NCBI RefSeq assembly: GCF_001875725.1
Contig: NZ_MLCQ01000029.1
Location: forward strand, 372,001-436,000
Origin: Corynebacterium sp. NML140438
GTDB lineage: Bacteria; Actinomycetota; Actinomycetes; Mycobacteriales; Mycobacteriaceae
DNA: 64,000 nt
Reading direction: 5' to 3'
The translations under genes were made by a program, and so were the position numbers. Below the pieces are notes generated by a model, which searched no databases, was not told the DNA's origin, and saw only the letters and a list, made by a program, of their open reading frames with translations. Shown in pieces: positions 34,785 to 43,422 of the stretch (position 1 is the stretch's first letter; each line of letters starts with the position of its first letter).

Positions 34785-35813
34785 ATGTCCGACCACAAAG
34801 AACTCCTGGCCCAATGGTCACTCTCCCAAGGCAACCTTCGCCGCTTCCTCGAAGAAGTCGCCCTCCCGCCTCTCGACGCCGAATCCCAGCGCACCGCCGG
34901 TAACGCCGCCGCAGCCGCCGCCATCGAGGAAACCTTCGGCATCAGCATCGAAGAGTTCGCCACCGGCGTCGACTCCGTCGGCGGCGCCTTCAAAACCGCC
35001 GGCCGCCAGAAAATCACCCAGCCCGACCCCGACGTCCCCCAAGACACCGAGGCCGCCGCGTTCTTCGACATCGACAACACCCTCATCCAGGGTTCCTCGC
35101 TCATCCTCCTGGCCAAGGGCCTGGCCAAGCAGCGCTTCATCACCCTTCGCGAGCTTCTGCCCGCGCTGACCAAGCAAATCCGCTACCGCGTCTCCGGCTC
35201 CGAAAGCGCCAAAGACATCGCCAAAGGCCGCGAGCAAGCCCTCCAAGTGGTCAAGGGCAAGAACGTTTCGCAGCTCAAAGAGCTCTGCGCCGAAATCGTC
35301 GACCACCAAATGCTCGACAAGACCTACCAATCAACTATCGACGCCGCATCCCGCCACATCGCCCAAGGCCAACAAGTCTGGCTGGTCTCCGCAACCCCGG
35401 TCCAAATCGGCCAGGCGCTCGCGGAACGGCTCGGCTTCACCGGCGCCCTCGGCACCGTCGCCGAAGAGGAAGACGGCAAGTTCACCGGCCGCCTCGTCGG
35501 CGACATCCTCCACGGCCCCGGCAAGCAGCACGCCGTGGCGGCACTGGCCGCCATCCAGAAGCTCGACCTGGAAAAGTGCACCGCCTACTCCGACAGCATC
35601 AACGACTTGCCGATGCTGTCCATGGTCGGCAACCCCATCGCCATCAACCCGGACCGGGCACTGCGCCGCTACGCAACCGGCCAAGGCTGGACCATCGAGG
35701 ACTACCGCTCGCTGCGCCGCTACATGCTCCCGGCCCTCAGCGCGCTGGCCGGCGGCGCGGTCGCTGCCGGTGTCGCGGCTGGCGTGATGGCGCTGCGCCG
35801 CCGATACCGCTAG
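34785..35813 (+). CDS. HAD-superfamily IB hydrolase (SerB-like phosphatase)
   Basis: A 342-aa protein. The HAD core starts with the nucleophile motif FFDIDNTLIQGSS (~residue 90); QVWLVSATPVQIGQALAERLG is motif II, and AYSDSINDLPMLSMVG is motif IV with its Asp pair. The subfamily IB cap is consistent with small phosphoesters such as phosphoserine or lysophosphatidate. The C-terminus has a probable membrane helix (ALAGGAVAAGVAAGVMALRRRYR), as in the corynebacterial/mycobacterial members. The ATG at 34785 is preferred (AAAGG upstream); 34764 is possible. Confidence 0.85.
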   Translation: MSDHKELLAQWSLSQGNLRRFLEEVALPPLDAESQRTAGNAAAAAAIEETFGISIEEFATGVDSVGGAFKTAGRQKITQPDPDVPQDTEAAAFFDIDNTLIQGSSLILLAKGLAKQRFITLRELLPALTKQIRYRVSGSESAKDIAKGREQALQVVKGKNVSQLKELCAEIVDHQMLDKTYQSTIDAASRHIAQGQQVWLVSATPVQIGQALAERLGFTGALGTVAEEEDGKFTGRLVGDILHGPGKQHAVAALAAIQKLDLEKCTAYSDSINDLPMLSMVGNPIAINPDRALRRYATGQGWTIEDYRSLRRYMLPALSALAGGAVAAGVAAGVMALRRRYR

Positions 35814-35848
35814 TTCTTGAGCTGTCTCTTCACACTCGCGCGCCAAGG

Positions 35849-35939
35849 AGTGACAAAAGACGCAACCCCATTTGGAATATCCATTCAAACGGGCAGGTAG
35901 AAAAAGTGCTAGCCGTTTAGCGCTGCGTGATTTGTCACT
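35849..35939. repeat. A-type palindromic element A5 (91 bp, inverted)
   Basis: The left terminus AGTGACAAAAGACGCA and the right terminus TGCGTGATTTGTCACT form the inverted repeats. Read on the minus strand, the sequence aligns with A3 along its whole length, including the CTAGCACTTTTTCTACCTG interior. Confidence 0.8.
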
Positions 35940-35960
35940 GCCAGGCCGGTCTGGAATCCG

Positions 35961-35977
35961 CGGGAGGGAATTTAGTG
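35961..35977. repeat. Half of a B-type element
   Basis: GGAGGGAATTTAGTGCG resembles the right terminus of B elements (GGAATTTGGTGC). No left partner is obvious. It again lies next to an A element. Confidence 0.45.
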
Positions 35978-35983
35978 CGGGCG

Positions 35984-36187
35984 TCACCGCTCAAGCCACT
36001 CCGAACGCAGCAATCCGTGGCGAGAGCACGCCGCCGACCACGCCATCGGCGAAATCTTCACCACCATCCGCCGCTGGCACAGCGGGCAAATGCGTGGCGC
36101 GTCGTAGGGGCGGGCCGGGTCGAGGGGCCAGGCGATGTCGCCGGAGAGGATGGCGTCGGCAAGATCGGTGTTGTCTGGGATGCGCAT
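35984..36187 (-). CDS. bsaP: Biotin synthase auxiliary protein BsaP
   Basis: A 67-aa small protein with a CPLC motif and a second Cys/His in WSAACSRHG, flanked by RICPLCQRRMVVKI. This matches BsaP, the iron-sulfur helper that biotin synthase needs in corynebacteria and relatives. Its ATG shares the last base of the bioB stop (TAATG), so the two are translationally coupled. No membrane segment. The three cysteines are candidates for Fe-S ligation; the protein is too short for a conventional ferredoxin fold. Confidence 0.85.
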   Translation of the reverse strand: MRIPDNTDLADAILSGDIAWPLDPARPYDAPRICPLCQRRMVVKISPMAWSAACSRHGLLRSEWLER

Positions 36188-37173
36188 TAGAGTGACTTGA
36201 TCGTGTCGTAGAGGACGCGGTCCACGGCGTCGCGGTCCTGCTCGATCGGGCGGCCAAACGTCGTCAAGTAGTTGCCGCCGATGATGGCGTTCGCGCCGCC
36301 CATCAAGCCGGCTTCGGTGCCGTCGTCGCCAAGAGCGAGCTCGGTGCCACCAGCGAAGCGCAACTGCGTGGCGGGCATGGCCAGGCGGAACGCGGCGACG
36401 GCACGCAGCGCCTCCCCCTGCGGGACAAGTGGGCGATCGGCGAACGGGGTGCCGGGGCGCGGGTCAAGGAAGTTCATCGGGACCTCGTGCGGCTGGATCT
36501 CCGCAAGCTGCGTGGCGAACTCAGCCCGCTGCTCAATGGTCTCCCCCAGCCCAATGATCCCGCCGCAGCAGGTCTCCATCCCCTCAGCGAGAACGTGCTC
36601 GAGAGTGTCTTTGCGCTCCTGCCAGGTGTGGGTGGTGACCACGTTCGGGAAGAAGGACTCCGCGGTCTCGAAGTTGTGGTTATAGCGGGACACGCCCATC
36701 TGCGCGAGCTGGCGCGCCTGCTCGCGGGTCAGAATTCCCAGGGAGGCAGAAATGGAGATGTCCACTTCCTCCCGAATGGCGGTCACCGCCGCCGCGACCT
36801 GGTCCAACAAGTCCTGAGTCGGCCCCTTCACGGCGGCCACAATGCAGAACTCGGAGGCGCCCATCTTCTCGGACTGCTTCGCGGCCTCCACAAGCTCGTC
36901 GATATTCAGGGTGACGGCGCGAACCGGGGACTCAAACAGGCCGGACTGGGAGCAGAAGTGGCAGTCCTCGGGGCAGCCGCCGGTCTTCAAGGAGATGATG
37001 CCCTCCAGGGAGACGTCGACGCCACAGTGTTTGATGCGGACCTGGTGCGCGAGGTCGAGCAGTTCCGGCAGGCGCTCGTCCTCGATGGTGAGGATCTGCA
37101 CGAGCTCGTCCTTGTTCAGTCCTTCGCCACGTTCAAGGGCCTTTTCGCGCGCGATGTCGAGGATGTCGGTCAT
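36187..37173 (-). CDS. bioB: Biotin synthase
   Basis: A 328-aa radical-SAM enzyme that inserts sulfur into dethiobiotin. The CxxxCxxC motif is in [14 protein letters not shown] (~residue 67-77). [25 protein letters not shown] and GGIIGLGE also match the family. The chain is full length. Upstream is a BioQ-type operator covering the -35, so biotin-dependent repression is expected. BsaP follows immediately. No other bio genes are in the window. Confidence 0.95.
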   Translation of the reverse strand: MTDILDIAREKALERGEGLNKDELVQILTIEDERLPELLDLAHQVRIKHCGVDVSLEGIISLKTGGCPEDCHFCSQSGLFESPVRAVTLNIDELVEAAKQSEKMGASEFCIVAAVKGPTQDLLDQVAAAVTAIREEVDISISASLGILTREQARQLAQMGVSRYNHNFETAESFFPNVVTTHTWQERKDTLEHVLAEGMETCCGGIIGLGETIEQRAEFATQLAEIQPHEVPMNFLDPRPGTPFADRPLVPQGEALRAVAAFRLAMPATQLRFAGGTELALGDDGTEAGLMGGANAIIGGNYLTTFGRPIEQDRDAVDRVLYDTIKSL

Positions 37174-37219
37174 GGTGCTGTGCTCCGTTCATTGCGGGGA
37201 CGGGTTGTAAGTACGCATC

Positions 37220-37248
37220 AGTGTAGACCGTAATTGAACACCGTTCAG
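37220..37248 (-). promoter_or_regulatory. bioB promoter with BioQ operator
   Basis: TGAACACCGTTCA (37235-37247) fits the TGAAC-N3-GTTCA operator of the TetR-type repressor BioQ. The -35 CTGAAC (complement of 37243-37248) lies within the operator edge, and the -10 TACACT (complement of 37220-37225) is 17 bp away. The transcript leader is about 45 nt. Confidence 0.85.
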
Positions 37249-37291
37249 GCGTTTTGGACGTCGCACACCTCCGGCCACCTCCACCCACGCC

Positions 37292-37424
37292 AAAAAGTTC
37301 CCGCTCCCGAGAACTATCTTGGTTTTGGGGCCGGTTCCGGTCGACCAGCTCCGGCGTTTCTCCAGGTCGCTACGACTGTCTACGAAGATTGTTCCCCGTT
37401 CACCATATGGGCCGGGAACTTTTC
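37292..37424. repeat. C-type element C1 (133 bp)
   Basis: It starts AAAAAGTTCCCG and ends CGGGAACTTTTC, so the termini are inverted repeats. The interior contains CTCCAGGTCGCTACGAC and GAAGATTGTTCCCCGTT. Element C2 (62391-62523, inverted) has the same length and aligns along the whole element. Confidence 0.75.
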
Positions 37425-37485
37425 ATGATTTCGGGGTGCCCCGCCCGCCCGAACACCTGCCTGACCTACCCCGCACACGCGCATG

Positions 37486-37519
37486 AAAAAACGCCCGCTC
37501 CAACCATGTGGTGCGGGCG
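37486..37519 (-). terminator. Terminator downstream of the bS22 gene
   Basis: The stem CGCCCGC (37492-37498) pairs with GCGGGCG (37513-37519). On the minus strand it is followed by a run of T (complement of 37486-37491). Confidence 0.85.
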
Positions 37520-37529
37520 CTGCAAAGGC

Positions 37530-37631
37530 TTACTTGCCAAGCTTACGACGCTGAACGCGCGTGCGGCGAAGCATCTTGCGGTGCTTCTTCTTGGACATAC
37601 GCTTGCGGCGCTTCTTAATCACTGAACCCAT
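37530..37631 (-). CDS. Small ribosomal protein bS22 (AURKAIP1/COX24-domain)
   Basis: A 33-aa, extremely basic protein, [19 protein letters not shown] followed by [14 protein letters not shown], essentially identical in type to the actinobacterial COX24-domain protein now known as ribosomal protein bS22 in mycobacteria. It binds the 30S subunit near the decoding centre. The start is fixed by GAGGAAACC 2 nt upstream. A clear terminator follows. It is too short for standard gene callers and often missed. Confidence 0.9.
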   Translation of the reverse strand: MGSVIKKRRKRMSKKKHRKMLRRTRVQRRKLGK

Positions 37632-37758
37632 AAGGTTTCCTCGTTTCTTCGTAGTACGTTCTTGACGTGCCAGCATTCACTCGTGGTGTACGCAATGGGT
37701 GTAAGCATACAACCAAGGTGTTTGGCACTCAAAAAGGTTCGGGCAAGGTGAGTGCTGT

Positions 37759-37950
37759 TTATCCGACGTCGTATACGGAGGACTCGAGGTACTCACTGAC
37801 CGCCGTTTCGTTGACGCGGAACGAGCGGCCGACGCGGACTGCCGGCAGTTCGCCCGAGTGCAGCAGGCGGTAGACCGTCATCTTGGAGACGCGCATGATC
37901 TCGGCGACTTCGGCGACGGTTAAGAACTTGCCTTTATCTTCATTTGCCAT
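37759..37950 (-). CDS. BldC-like helix-turn-helix DNA-binding protein
   Basis: A 63-aa MerR-like/excisionase-family winged helix: FLTVAEVAEIMRVSKMTVYRLLHSGELPAVRVGRSFRVN. Length and sequence match the BldC/small-HTH regulators of actinobacteria, which bind DNA cooperatively without an effector domain. The start is ATG 37950; just upstream a two-codon reading frame (ATG AAT TAA) ends exactly over the start (TAATG), and a CTGCAGG hairpin lies 30 nt further up. Targets are unknown; in corynebacteria such a gene is usually next to proC. Confidence 0.87.
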   Translation of the reverse strand: MANEDKGKFLTVAEVAEIMRVSKMTVYRLLHSGELPAVRVGRSFRVNETAVSEYLESSVYDVG

Positions 37951-37979
37951 TAATTCATAAACCCTTCAGCACGGTCGCG

Positions 37980-38001
37980 CTGCAGGCTTCCCCTCCTGCA
38001 G
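37980..38001 (-). promoter_or_regulatory. Leader hairpin upstream of the BldC-like gene
   Basis: CTGCAGG pairs with CCTGCAG across an 8-nt loop. Its minus-strand copy contains AGGAGGGG, a Shine-Dalgarno-like run held in stem and loop, about 30 nt before the start codon. Regulatory significance is unproven. Confidence 0.35.
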
Positions 38002-38141
38002 GACGAAACACGCACGTGCTTCAAACAACCTTATCGTGAACACTGGGCCTAATGCGACTCATGTGCCGATAATTTTTCAAAGTGCCAGGAGAAACCCCCC
38101 GTATCTGGTGTGAAAGTGGTGACTGTTGTGGCTCAAAAGGC

Positions 38142-38945
38142 TCAGTATTCCTCGGAGCGGGTCGCGCAGGCGTCGGTGGCGCGGTAGATGGCGGCGCGTA
38201 GGCTGGACTCCTCGAGTTCGCGGATCGCGGCGACGGTAGTGCCGCCCGGCGAGGAAACGGCAGCGCGGAGGCCGACGGGGTCGGGGTGCTGGTCCAGGAG
38301 CGCTCCGGCGCCGGCGCAGGTTTGGGTGGCCAGTTCCGTGGCGAGGTCCCGGGGCAGTCCGAGGGCGACGCCGGCGTCGATAAGTGCTTCGGTGAGCAGG
38401 AAGTAGTAGGCGGGCCCCGAGCCCGAGAGCGCCGTGACGGCGTGCATTGCCTTTTCCGGGACGGCAACAACGCGGCCCGCGGAGGCCAAGAGCTTTTCGA
38501 CGCCCTCCCGCTGCTCATCTTCCACGTAGCGGCCGGCGGAGACGGCGAGCACGCCCTTGCCCACGAGCATCGGGGTGTTGGGCATGACACGCATGATCGG
38601 GGTGCCCGCAGACGAGATGGCCTCTTCCATGTCGGCGATGTCGACCCCGGCCGCCATCGAAACGAGCACGGTGGGCACCGAGTTACCCGCGACGGTCTCC
38701 GCGATCTCCCCGATCACATCGATGACCTGGTTGGGCTTCACACACAGGAAGACGACGTCCGCGTCGGTAGCGGCCTCCACGTTATCCGTCGTGGCCTGGA
38801 CGGCGTAGCGCTCCGCGAGCGCCGCCACGCGCTCCTCCGAGCGGCAGGTAGCAATGAGGTGACGCGGTTCAACCTCTGAGGCGATCAGGCCCTGCAGCAG
38901 GGCCTCACCGATGTTGCCAACGCCAATGATTGCGATTTTTTCCAT
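38142..38945 (-). CDS. proC: Pyrroline-5-carboxylate reductase
   Basis: A 267-aa NAD(P)H enzyme making proline from pyrroline-5-carboxylate. The N-terminal Rossmann motif is KIAIIGVGNIGEALLQGLI; the active-site helix is in VTALSGSGPAYYFLLTEALIDAGVALGLPRDLATELA, and VSSPGGTTVAAI follows. The ATG at 38945 (MEKIAIIG) is used. The genes around it (BldC-like, ppx) match the usual actinobacterial arrangement. Confidence 0.94.
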   Translation of the reverse strand: MEKIAIIGVGNIGEALLQGLIASEVEPRHLIATCRSEERVAALAERYAVQATTDNVEAATDADVVFLCVKPNQVIDVIGEIAETVAGNSVPTVLVSMAAGVDIADMEEAISSAGTPIMRVMPNTPMLVGKGVLAVSAGRYVEDEQREGVEKLLASAGRVVAVPEKAMHAVTALSGSGPAYYFLLTEALIDAGVALGLPRDLATELATQTCAGAGALLDQHPDPVGLRAAVSSPGGTTVAAIRELEESSLRAAIYRATDACATRSEEY

Positions 38946-38990
38946 GCACCACACACTAGCGCCACGGGGGCGCTGTGGCGGAAAACACCC

Positions 38991-39704
38991 TTAGAGCAGG
39001 GCCGGACCGAACGCCATGACCAGAGCTGCGACACCCGCGAGCGTCATGGTCAGGCCGTCGCGGCCGGTGTGCATCGCGCGCACACCGAAGACGACGCCCG
39101 CTACAGTGGCTGCACCCAGGATGGCCGCGAGTGCGGTTGCCAGGTTCGCCCAGATCCAGCTGAACAGCATGAACCCGAGCACGCCCAGGACCACGCCGAT
39201 GAACACGAAGAGCACCAGCATGATGGGGTTGATGGCGCCGTCGTCGGTCTCAGGCTCCACCTTTTCGACGTCCAGATCCTCTACATGGTCGTCGCCGAAG
39301 ATGTCGAGGCTGTCTTCCTCGGCGGGTTTCTCAGCAGGCTCAGTCTTGGTGCGCTGCGCTGGCTCCTTGGTGTCCTCCACGACGCGAATCTGCGTCGTTT
39401 CGTCCTCGGAAGGGCTGGCCTTCGCGGCAGGCGCGGGCGGGTCGACCGGCTTCTCAGCAGGCTTCGGTTTCTCAGCCGCAGGCTTCGCCGGGGCTGGTTC
39501 GGCTGGTGCGTCGAGTGGCACGCTGGAGTGCTTCGCTTCGGCCGGGCGGGCGTCGACAGCCTTGAAGGAGCCGGTCAGCTCCGCGACCGAGACGCCGCCT
39601 TCTTCCAAGCTGCGGCGTCGGCGGGGACGCTTGCCCACGTCCGGGTTGGTTTTCTGGGCCCGGGCGAGGAGCTCCGCAACCGTCAGCTGCTTGTCCTCAG
39701 ACAT
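38991..39704 (-). CDS. Hypothetical protein with acidic Pro-rich linker and membrane tail
   Basis: A 237-aa protein. The N-terminal ~50 residues contain a basic KRPRRRRSLEEGGVSVAELTGSF stretch, typical of cytoplasmic corynebacterial membrane proteins. It is followed by a long Pro/Ala/Lys/Glu-rich disordered linker (~60-150) and three membrane segments near the C-terminus (IMLVLFVFIGVVLGVLGFML, the alanine-rich WANLATALAAILGAATVAGV, and TMTLAGVAALVMAFGPALL). Its ATG overlaps the ppx stop (TGATG), so the two are coupled. The function is unknown. Confidence 0.75.
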   Translation of the reverse strand: MSEDKQLTVAELLARAQKTNPDVGKRPRRRRSLEEGGVSVAELTGSFKAVDARPAEAKHSSVPLDAPAEPAPAKPAAEKPKPAEKPVDPPAPAAKASPSEDETTQIRVVEDTKEPAQRTKTEPAEKPAEEDSLDIFGDDHVEDLDVEKVEPETDDGAINPIMLVLFVFIGVVLGVLGFMLFSWIWANLATALAAILGAATVAGVVFGVRAMHTGRDGLTMTLAGVAALVMAFGPALL

Positions 39705-40660
39705 CAGTCGTTGTCTCCTTCGTCATCTCCTACGTCATGCCCTTGGTCGATCCAACGGAGGATCACGCCTTCTCGTAGCGCCCATGGACAGATCTCTAAC
39801 TTATCAAGCTTAAGCGCTCGCATGGCAGCCTCTGCAACGAGGGCACCCGCAACGATCTGGTGGGAGCGGTCGGCGCTGATGCCTTCGAGCTCCGCGCGGT
39901 CGGCTGCGGTCATACGGGAGATGAATGCGATGAGCTGGCGCAGACCCGGCGCGGTGAGGGTTCGTTTTACGAAAGGCCCAGCTGAGGAGGGTGCGGCGCC
40001 GGTCAGGCGCGCAAGCGACCGGAACGTCTTCGAGGTGCCGACGGCCAGCCCTGCCTCCCCCAGCGTGTGGAAGTCGCGGGCGGGCCCGGCGAGTTCGGCG
40101 TCGATGTAGTCGCGAAGCAGGTTGATCTTTTTGCGCTCAGGTGGGTCGGATTCGAACCATTCGTGGGTCAGCCGTCCCGCACCCAGGTCGAGGGAGACGG
40201 CCAGGTCGGGGCTTTCCTCGGTGCCGGTGGACATTTCCAAGGAGCCGCCGCCGATGTCCAGGTTGGTGATGCGCCCGGCGGACCACCCGTACCAGCGGCG
40301 CACAGCGAGGAACGTCAGCCGCGCCTCCTCTTCGCCGGAGAGGACTTCGAGGCGCACGCCGGTTTTCTTCTCGACCTTCTTCAGCACTTCCTCGGAATTC
40401 GTCGCCGAGCGGACGGCGGACGTCGCAAAGGCGAGAAACTCCTCGCACTTCAGCTTGTTGCTCAAGCCGGCGGCTTCCCCCACGGCGTCGATAAGCTTGT
40501 CGACGCCCTTCGGCGCAATGTTGCCCTCATCGTCGAGGAGTTCGACGAGCCGGAGTGGCTGCTTCCAGTCACTCATCGGGGTGGGGCGGCCGCCACTGCG
40601 GGCATCGACCCCCACGAGATGCACCGTGTTGCTGCCTACGTCTAATACACCTAATCGCAC
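39704..40660 (-). CDS. ppx1: Exopolyphosphatase / Ppx-GppA family
   Basis: A 318-aa ASKHA-fold phosphatase that degrades polyphosphate or guanosine pentaphosphate. Seen: [17 protein letters not shown] (P-loop 1), [16 protein letters not shown], and [12 protein letters not shown] (second phosphate loop). The start GTG at 40660 is supported by a TACGCT box 6 nt before it, so the message is likely leaderless. It is divergent from the 40694 gene. Confidence 0.9.
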   Translation of the reverse strand: MRLGVLDVGSNTVHLVGVDARSGGRPTPMSDWKQPLRLVELLDDEGNIAPKGVDKLIDAVGEAAGLSNKLKCEEFLAFATSAVRSATNSEEVLKKVEKKTGVRLEVLSGEEEARLTFLAVRRWYGWSAGRITNLDIGGGSLEMSTGTEESPDLAVSLDLGAGRLTHEWFESDPPERKKINLLRDYIDAELAGPARDFHTLGEAGLAVGTSKTFRSLARLTGAAPSSAGPFVKRTLTAPGLRQLIAFISRMTAADRAELEGISADRSHQIVAGALVAEAAMRALKLDKLEICPWALREGVILRWIDQGHDVGDDEGDND

Positions 40661-40666
40661 ACCCTC

Positions 40667-40685
40667 AGCGTAGTGCGTCTACGGT
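40667..40685. promoter_or_regulatory. Divergent leaderless promoters (ppx / 40694 gene)
   Basis: Minus-strand -10 TACGCT (complement of 40667-40672) ends 6 nt before the ppx GTG. Plus-strand -10 TACGGT (40680-40685) ends 8 nt before GTG 40694. Confidence 0.6.
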
Positions 40686-40693
40686 GTGTTGGT

Positions 40694-41569
40694 GTGAATC
40701 AACCAGTATTTCTCGGATTCCCCGCCGAATCCCCCGCCGGCCGCTCCATCCTCGCGGGGCGCGAAGTGCCCACCGACTTCCCCCGCGAATGGTTCGTGTT
40801 CATGCACCCGGAAGACCCGCTGCACTACTTCAGCATCGACCTGACGTGGGTGGAATCTACCTGGTCCTGCCGGTTCGGCACCCCGCAGTGCCACGGTATT
40901 GACGAGGACTTCGCCGTCGTCGGCTGCTGCATCCACGGCGCGTACCTCTCCGACGAAACAGACCGAGACGACCTCTATAATGCGGTCGCCGAGATGCCCG
41001 CGAAGTACTGGCAGCTGCGCCCCCGCGACGTCGACTCCTACATCGCAGCCGCCGACCCCACCATCCTGGAGCCCTGGCTGGAGTGGGACGACACTGAGGA
41101 AGAGGACGACGGCCCGCACATTAAGACCCGTGTGGTGGACGGCGCCTGCATCTTTGCCAACCGCACCGGCGCCGAGACCGGCCCGGGGTGTTCCCTGCAC
41201 CAGTGGGCGATTGCGGAGGGCCGCAACATCATCGGCTCCAAGCCGGAAGTGTGCTGGCAGGTGCCGTTTTCAAGGGAGGACTCCTGGGAGGAACGCGCCG
41301 ACGGCCAGGAAATCCTGCGCACCACGATCGGCGAGTACGACCGGCGCCAGTGGGGTGGCGGCGGCGAAGACTTCGACTGGTGGTGCACCGACGCGCCCGC
41401 CTGCCACACCGGCAGCACACCCGTGTGGCAGTCGATGAAGCAGGAGCTCCAGCAGCTCATCGGCGAGAAACCCTACGAGGTTCTCGCCGCGCACTGCGCC
41501 GCCCGCGCAAAACTGCCCCCCGAGGCGAAGACCACGCACCCTGCCAGCGATCAGGCCTCGAACTTGTAG
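40694..41569 (+). CDS. Cysteine-rich conserved hypothetical protein
   Basis: A 291-aa soluble protein of unknown function. Many cysteines occur in a pattern suited to metal or Fe-S binding: [14 protein letters not shown], then [30 protein letters not shown], and [12 protein letters not shown]. Trp and acidic residues are common. The start GTG at 40694 is supported by the -10 box 8 nt upstream; GTG 40673 would add seven residues. It is convergent with regX3 and overlaps its 3' end by 19 nt. This resembles the DUF3109-like actinobacterial proteins; I cannot name a reaction. Confidence 0.7.
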   Translation: MNQPVFLGFPAESPAGRSILAGREVPTDFPREWFVFMHPEDPLHYFSIDLTWVESTWSCRFGTPQCHGIDEDFAVVGCCIHGAYLSDETDRDDLYNAVAEMPAKYWQLRPRDVDSYIAAADPTILEPWLEWDDTEEEDDGPHIKTRVVDGACIFANRTGAETGPGCSLHQWAIAEGRNIIGSKPEVCWQVPFSREDSWEERADGQEILRTTIGEYDRRQWGGGGEDFDWWCTDAPACHTGSTPVWQSMKQELQQLIGEKPYEVLAAHCAARAKLPPEAKTTHPASDQASNL

Positions 41570-42249
41570 CCGAGGCCGCGCACCGTCACCAGCTGCTTCG
41601 GCTTCGACGGCTCCTCCTCGATCTTCGAGCGCAGCCGTTTCACGTGCACGTCCAGGGTCTTCGTGTCGCCGACGTAGTCCGCGCCCCAGATCATGTCGAT
41701 GAGTTGGGAACGTGTGAGCACCCGGCCGGCGTTGCGCATCAGGTACTCCAGCAGGTCAAACTCCTTGAGCGGCATGCGGACTGGTTGGCCGTCGACAAGT
41801 ACGCTGTGGCGCTCGACGTCCATGGTGACGCGGCCACCGGTAAGCACATCGCCGTTCGGCTCGCTCTCTTCCTCCGCCGCCGACTCCCCGCCGCGACGCA
41901 ACACCGCGCGGATGCGCGCGATGAGCTCACGGGTCGAGTACGGCTTCGTCACGTAGTCATCCGCGCCGAGCTCGAGGCCCACCACCTTATCGATCTCCGA
42001 ATCGCGCGCCGTCACCATAATGATCGGCACCGACGAGTTCGCGCGCAGCTTCCGGCACACGTCCGTGCCGCTCATGCCCGGCAGCATCAGGTCCAGTAGG
42101 ACAAGGTCCACCTCGTTGGATTCGAAGGCCTCAAGCGCCGCGGGGCCGTCGGCCGCCCACACCGTGGAAAAGCCCTCCTTTTCCAGCAGGTACGACAGCG
42201 GGTCCGCCAGGGACTCTTCATCTTCAACGATCAGGATCTTCGTGGACAC
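41551..42249 (-). CDS. regX3: Response regulator RegX3
   Basis: A 232-aa OmpR/PhoB-family regulator. The receiver domain has acidic pocket EDEE at the N-terminus, phosphoacceptor Asp in [10 protein letters not shown] (~residue 53), and the Lys in DDYVTKPYS. The winged-helix domain ends RGLGYKFEA. It pairs with the kinase encoded immediately upstream; in actinobacteria the pair responds to phosphate limitation. Its 3' end overlaps the convergent Cys-rich gene. Confidence 0.92.
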   Translation of the reverse strand: MSTKILIVEDEESLADPLSYLLEKEGFSTVWAADGPAALEAFESNEVDLVLLDLMLPGMSGTDVCRKLRANSSVPIIMVTARDSEIDKVVGLELGADDYVTKPYSTRELIARIRAVLRRGGESAAEEESEPNGDVLTGGRVTMDVERHSVLVDGQPVRMPLKEFDLLEYLMRNAGRVLTRSQLIDMIWGADYVGDTKTLDVHVKRLRSKIEEEPSKPKQLVTVRGLGYKFEA

Positions 42250-42273
42250 GGTTAGGGAAGCCCTCCTGCAAAG

Positions 42274-43413
42274 CTACATCGGCAACTCGAGCGTGAATGT
42301 CGACCCGGTCCCCGGGCGCGACCATACCTTGATAGTACCCCCGTGGTTTTGCGCCACATGCTTCACGATGGCCAAACCCAGCCCAGTTCCCCCAGTCGAG
42401 CGGGACCTCGCCTTATCGACGCGGTAAAAACGCTCAAACACGCGCTTCTGATCCTCCTCCGCAATTCCGATCCCCCGGTCAGTGACGCGCACAAGCGCCA
42501 CCTTCTGCTTCCCGGACATACGCACCTGCTGCGTAATACTCACCGGCTGGCCGTCCGGCGAGTAGTTAATGGCGTTCGACACCAGGTTGCTCACCGCGGA
42601 CGTCAGCAGCGACTGGTCCCCCATCACCGTAATCCCGGTGGGTTCCCCACGGATCAGGTCGATGTTGCGGCCCTCGGCGGTGACGTGGTTGCGGGTGATG
42701 GCGTCGTCAATCACCTCGTCGAGGCTCACCGGCGACATCTCAGGCAACGCCTCCGCACCCTGTAGCTTCGACAGCGAAATCAGGTCCGTGATCATGTCGC
42801 CCATCCGGTGGGCCTCCTTCAGCACCTTCGTGCCGAAGTAGTCCACCATCTCCGGGTCATCCGGGTCCTGCAGCAGCGCCTCCGCGAGCAGCGCCATCCC
42901 ACCCACCGGCGTCTTCAGCTCGTGCGAGACGTTCGCCACGAAGTCGCGGCGCGCATGCTCCATCCGCACGTTCTCCGACTCGTCCGTGCTGTACGCAATC
43001 ACGTAGGAGTTCTCCGTCAGCGTCAGCGGTTTGACCACCACGCGTACGTTCCGAATGCGGGACCCCGTCGCGCGAATCGGCAGGTCAAGGTCAAGGACGT
43101 GCGTCTCCTGATCTTCAAAAACCTGCTGGGCGGTCTCCCACACCTCCGGCTGCACCGTGCGGTCATACACCAGCGACATATCGTGCGCCCTCGCGTTCGA
43201 GAGCAACACCTTGCCCTCCTGGTTCATCACCGCAATCCCCGTCGGCGAGCCCTGCACCGCCAACTGCAGCACCTCACTAATCGTGGCCGCCCTGCGGGAA
43301 TCCGAACCGCCATCAACCCGGTTGCGTAAACGCCAACGCAGCGCCCGCCGCACCAACGGTGCAGCAAGCGCTGCGAGAACTACGCCCCCTAAAAACGCCA
43401 GTAGCGGGGACAA
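42274..43413 (-). CDS. senX3: Sensor histidine kinase SenX3
   Basis: A 379-aa membrane kinase partner of RegX3. One N-terminal hydrophobic segment (LLAFLGGVVLAALAAPLV), a PAS domain (~45-150), HisKA with the phosphorylated His in FVANVSHELKTPVGG, and the HATPase domain with DRGIGI and GTGLGLAIVKH. It is 9 bp downstream of gpmA and 24 bp upstream of regX3, so the three form a phosphate-linked operon as in related species. Confidence 0.93.
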   Translation of the reverse strand: MSPLLAFLGGVVLAALAAPLVRRALRWRLRNRVDGGSDSRRAATISEVLQLAVQGSPTGIAVMNQEGKVLLSNARAHDMSLVYDRTVQPEVWETAQQVFEDQETHVLDLDLPIRATGSRIRNVRVVVKPLTLTENSYVIAYSTDESENVRMEHARRDFVANVSHELKTPVGGMALLAEALLQDPDDPEMVDYFGTKVLKEAHRMGDMITDLISLSKLQGAEALPEMSPVSLDEVIDDAITRNHVTAEGRNIDLIRGEPTGITVMGDQSLLTSAVSNLVSNAINYSPDGQPVSITQQVRMSGKQKVALVRVTDRGIGIAEEDQKRVFERFYRVDKARSRSTGGTGLGLAIVKHVAQNHGGTIKVWSRPGTGSTFTLELPM

Positions 43414-43422
43414 TGTGGCTAC

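Noticed and set aside
37727..37755. GCACTCA/TGAGTGC hairpin after the BldC-like gene
   Set aside because: No T run and a long loop; not called as a terminator.
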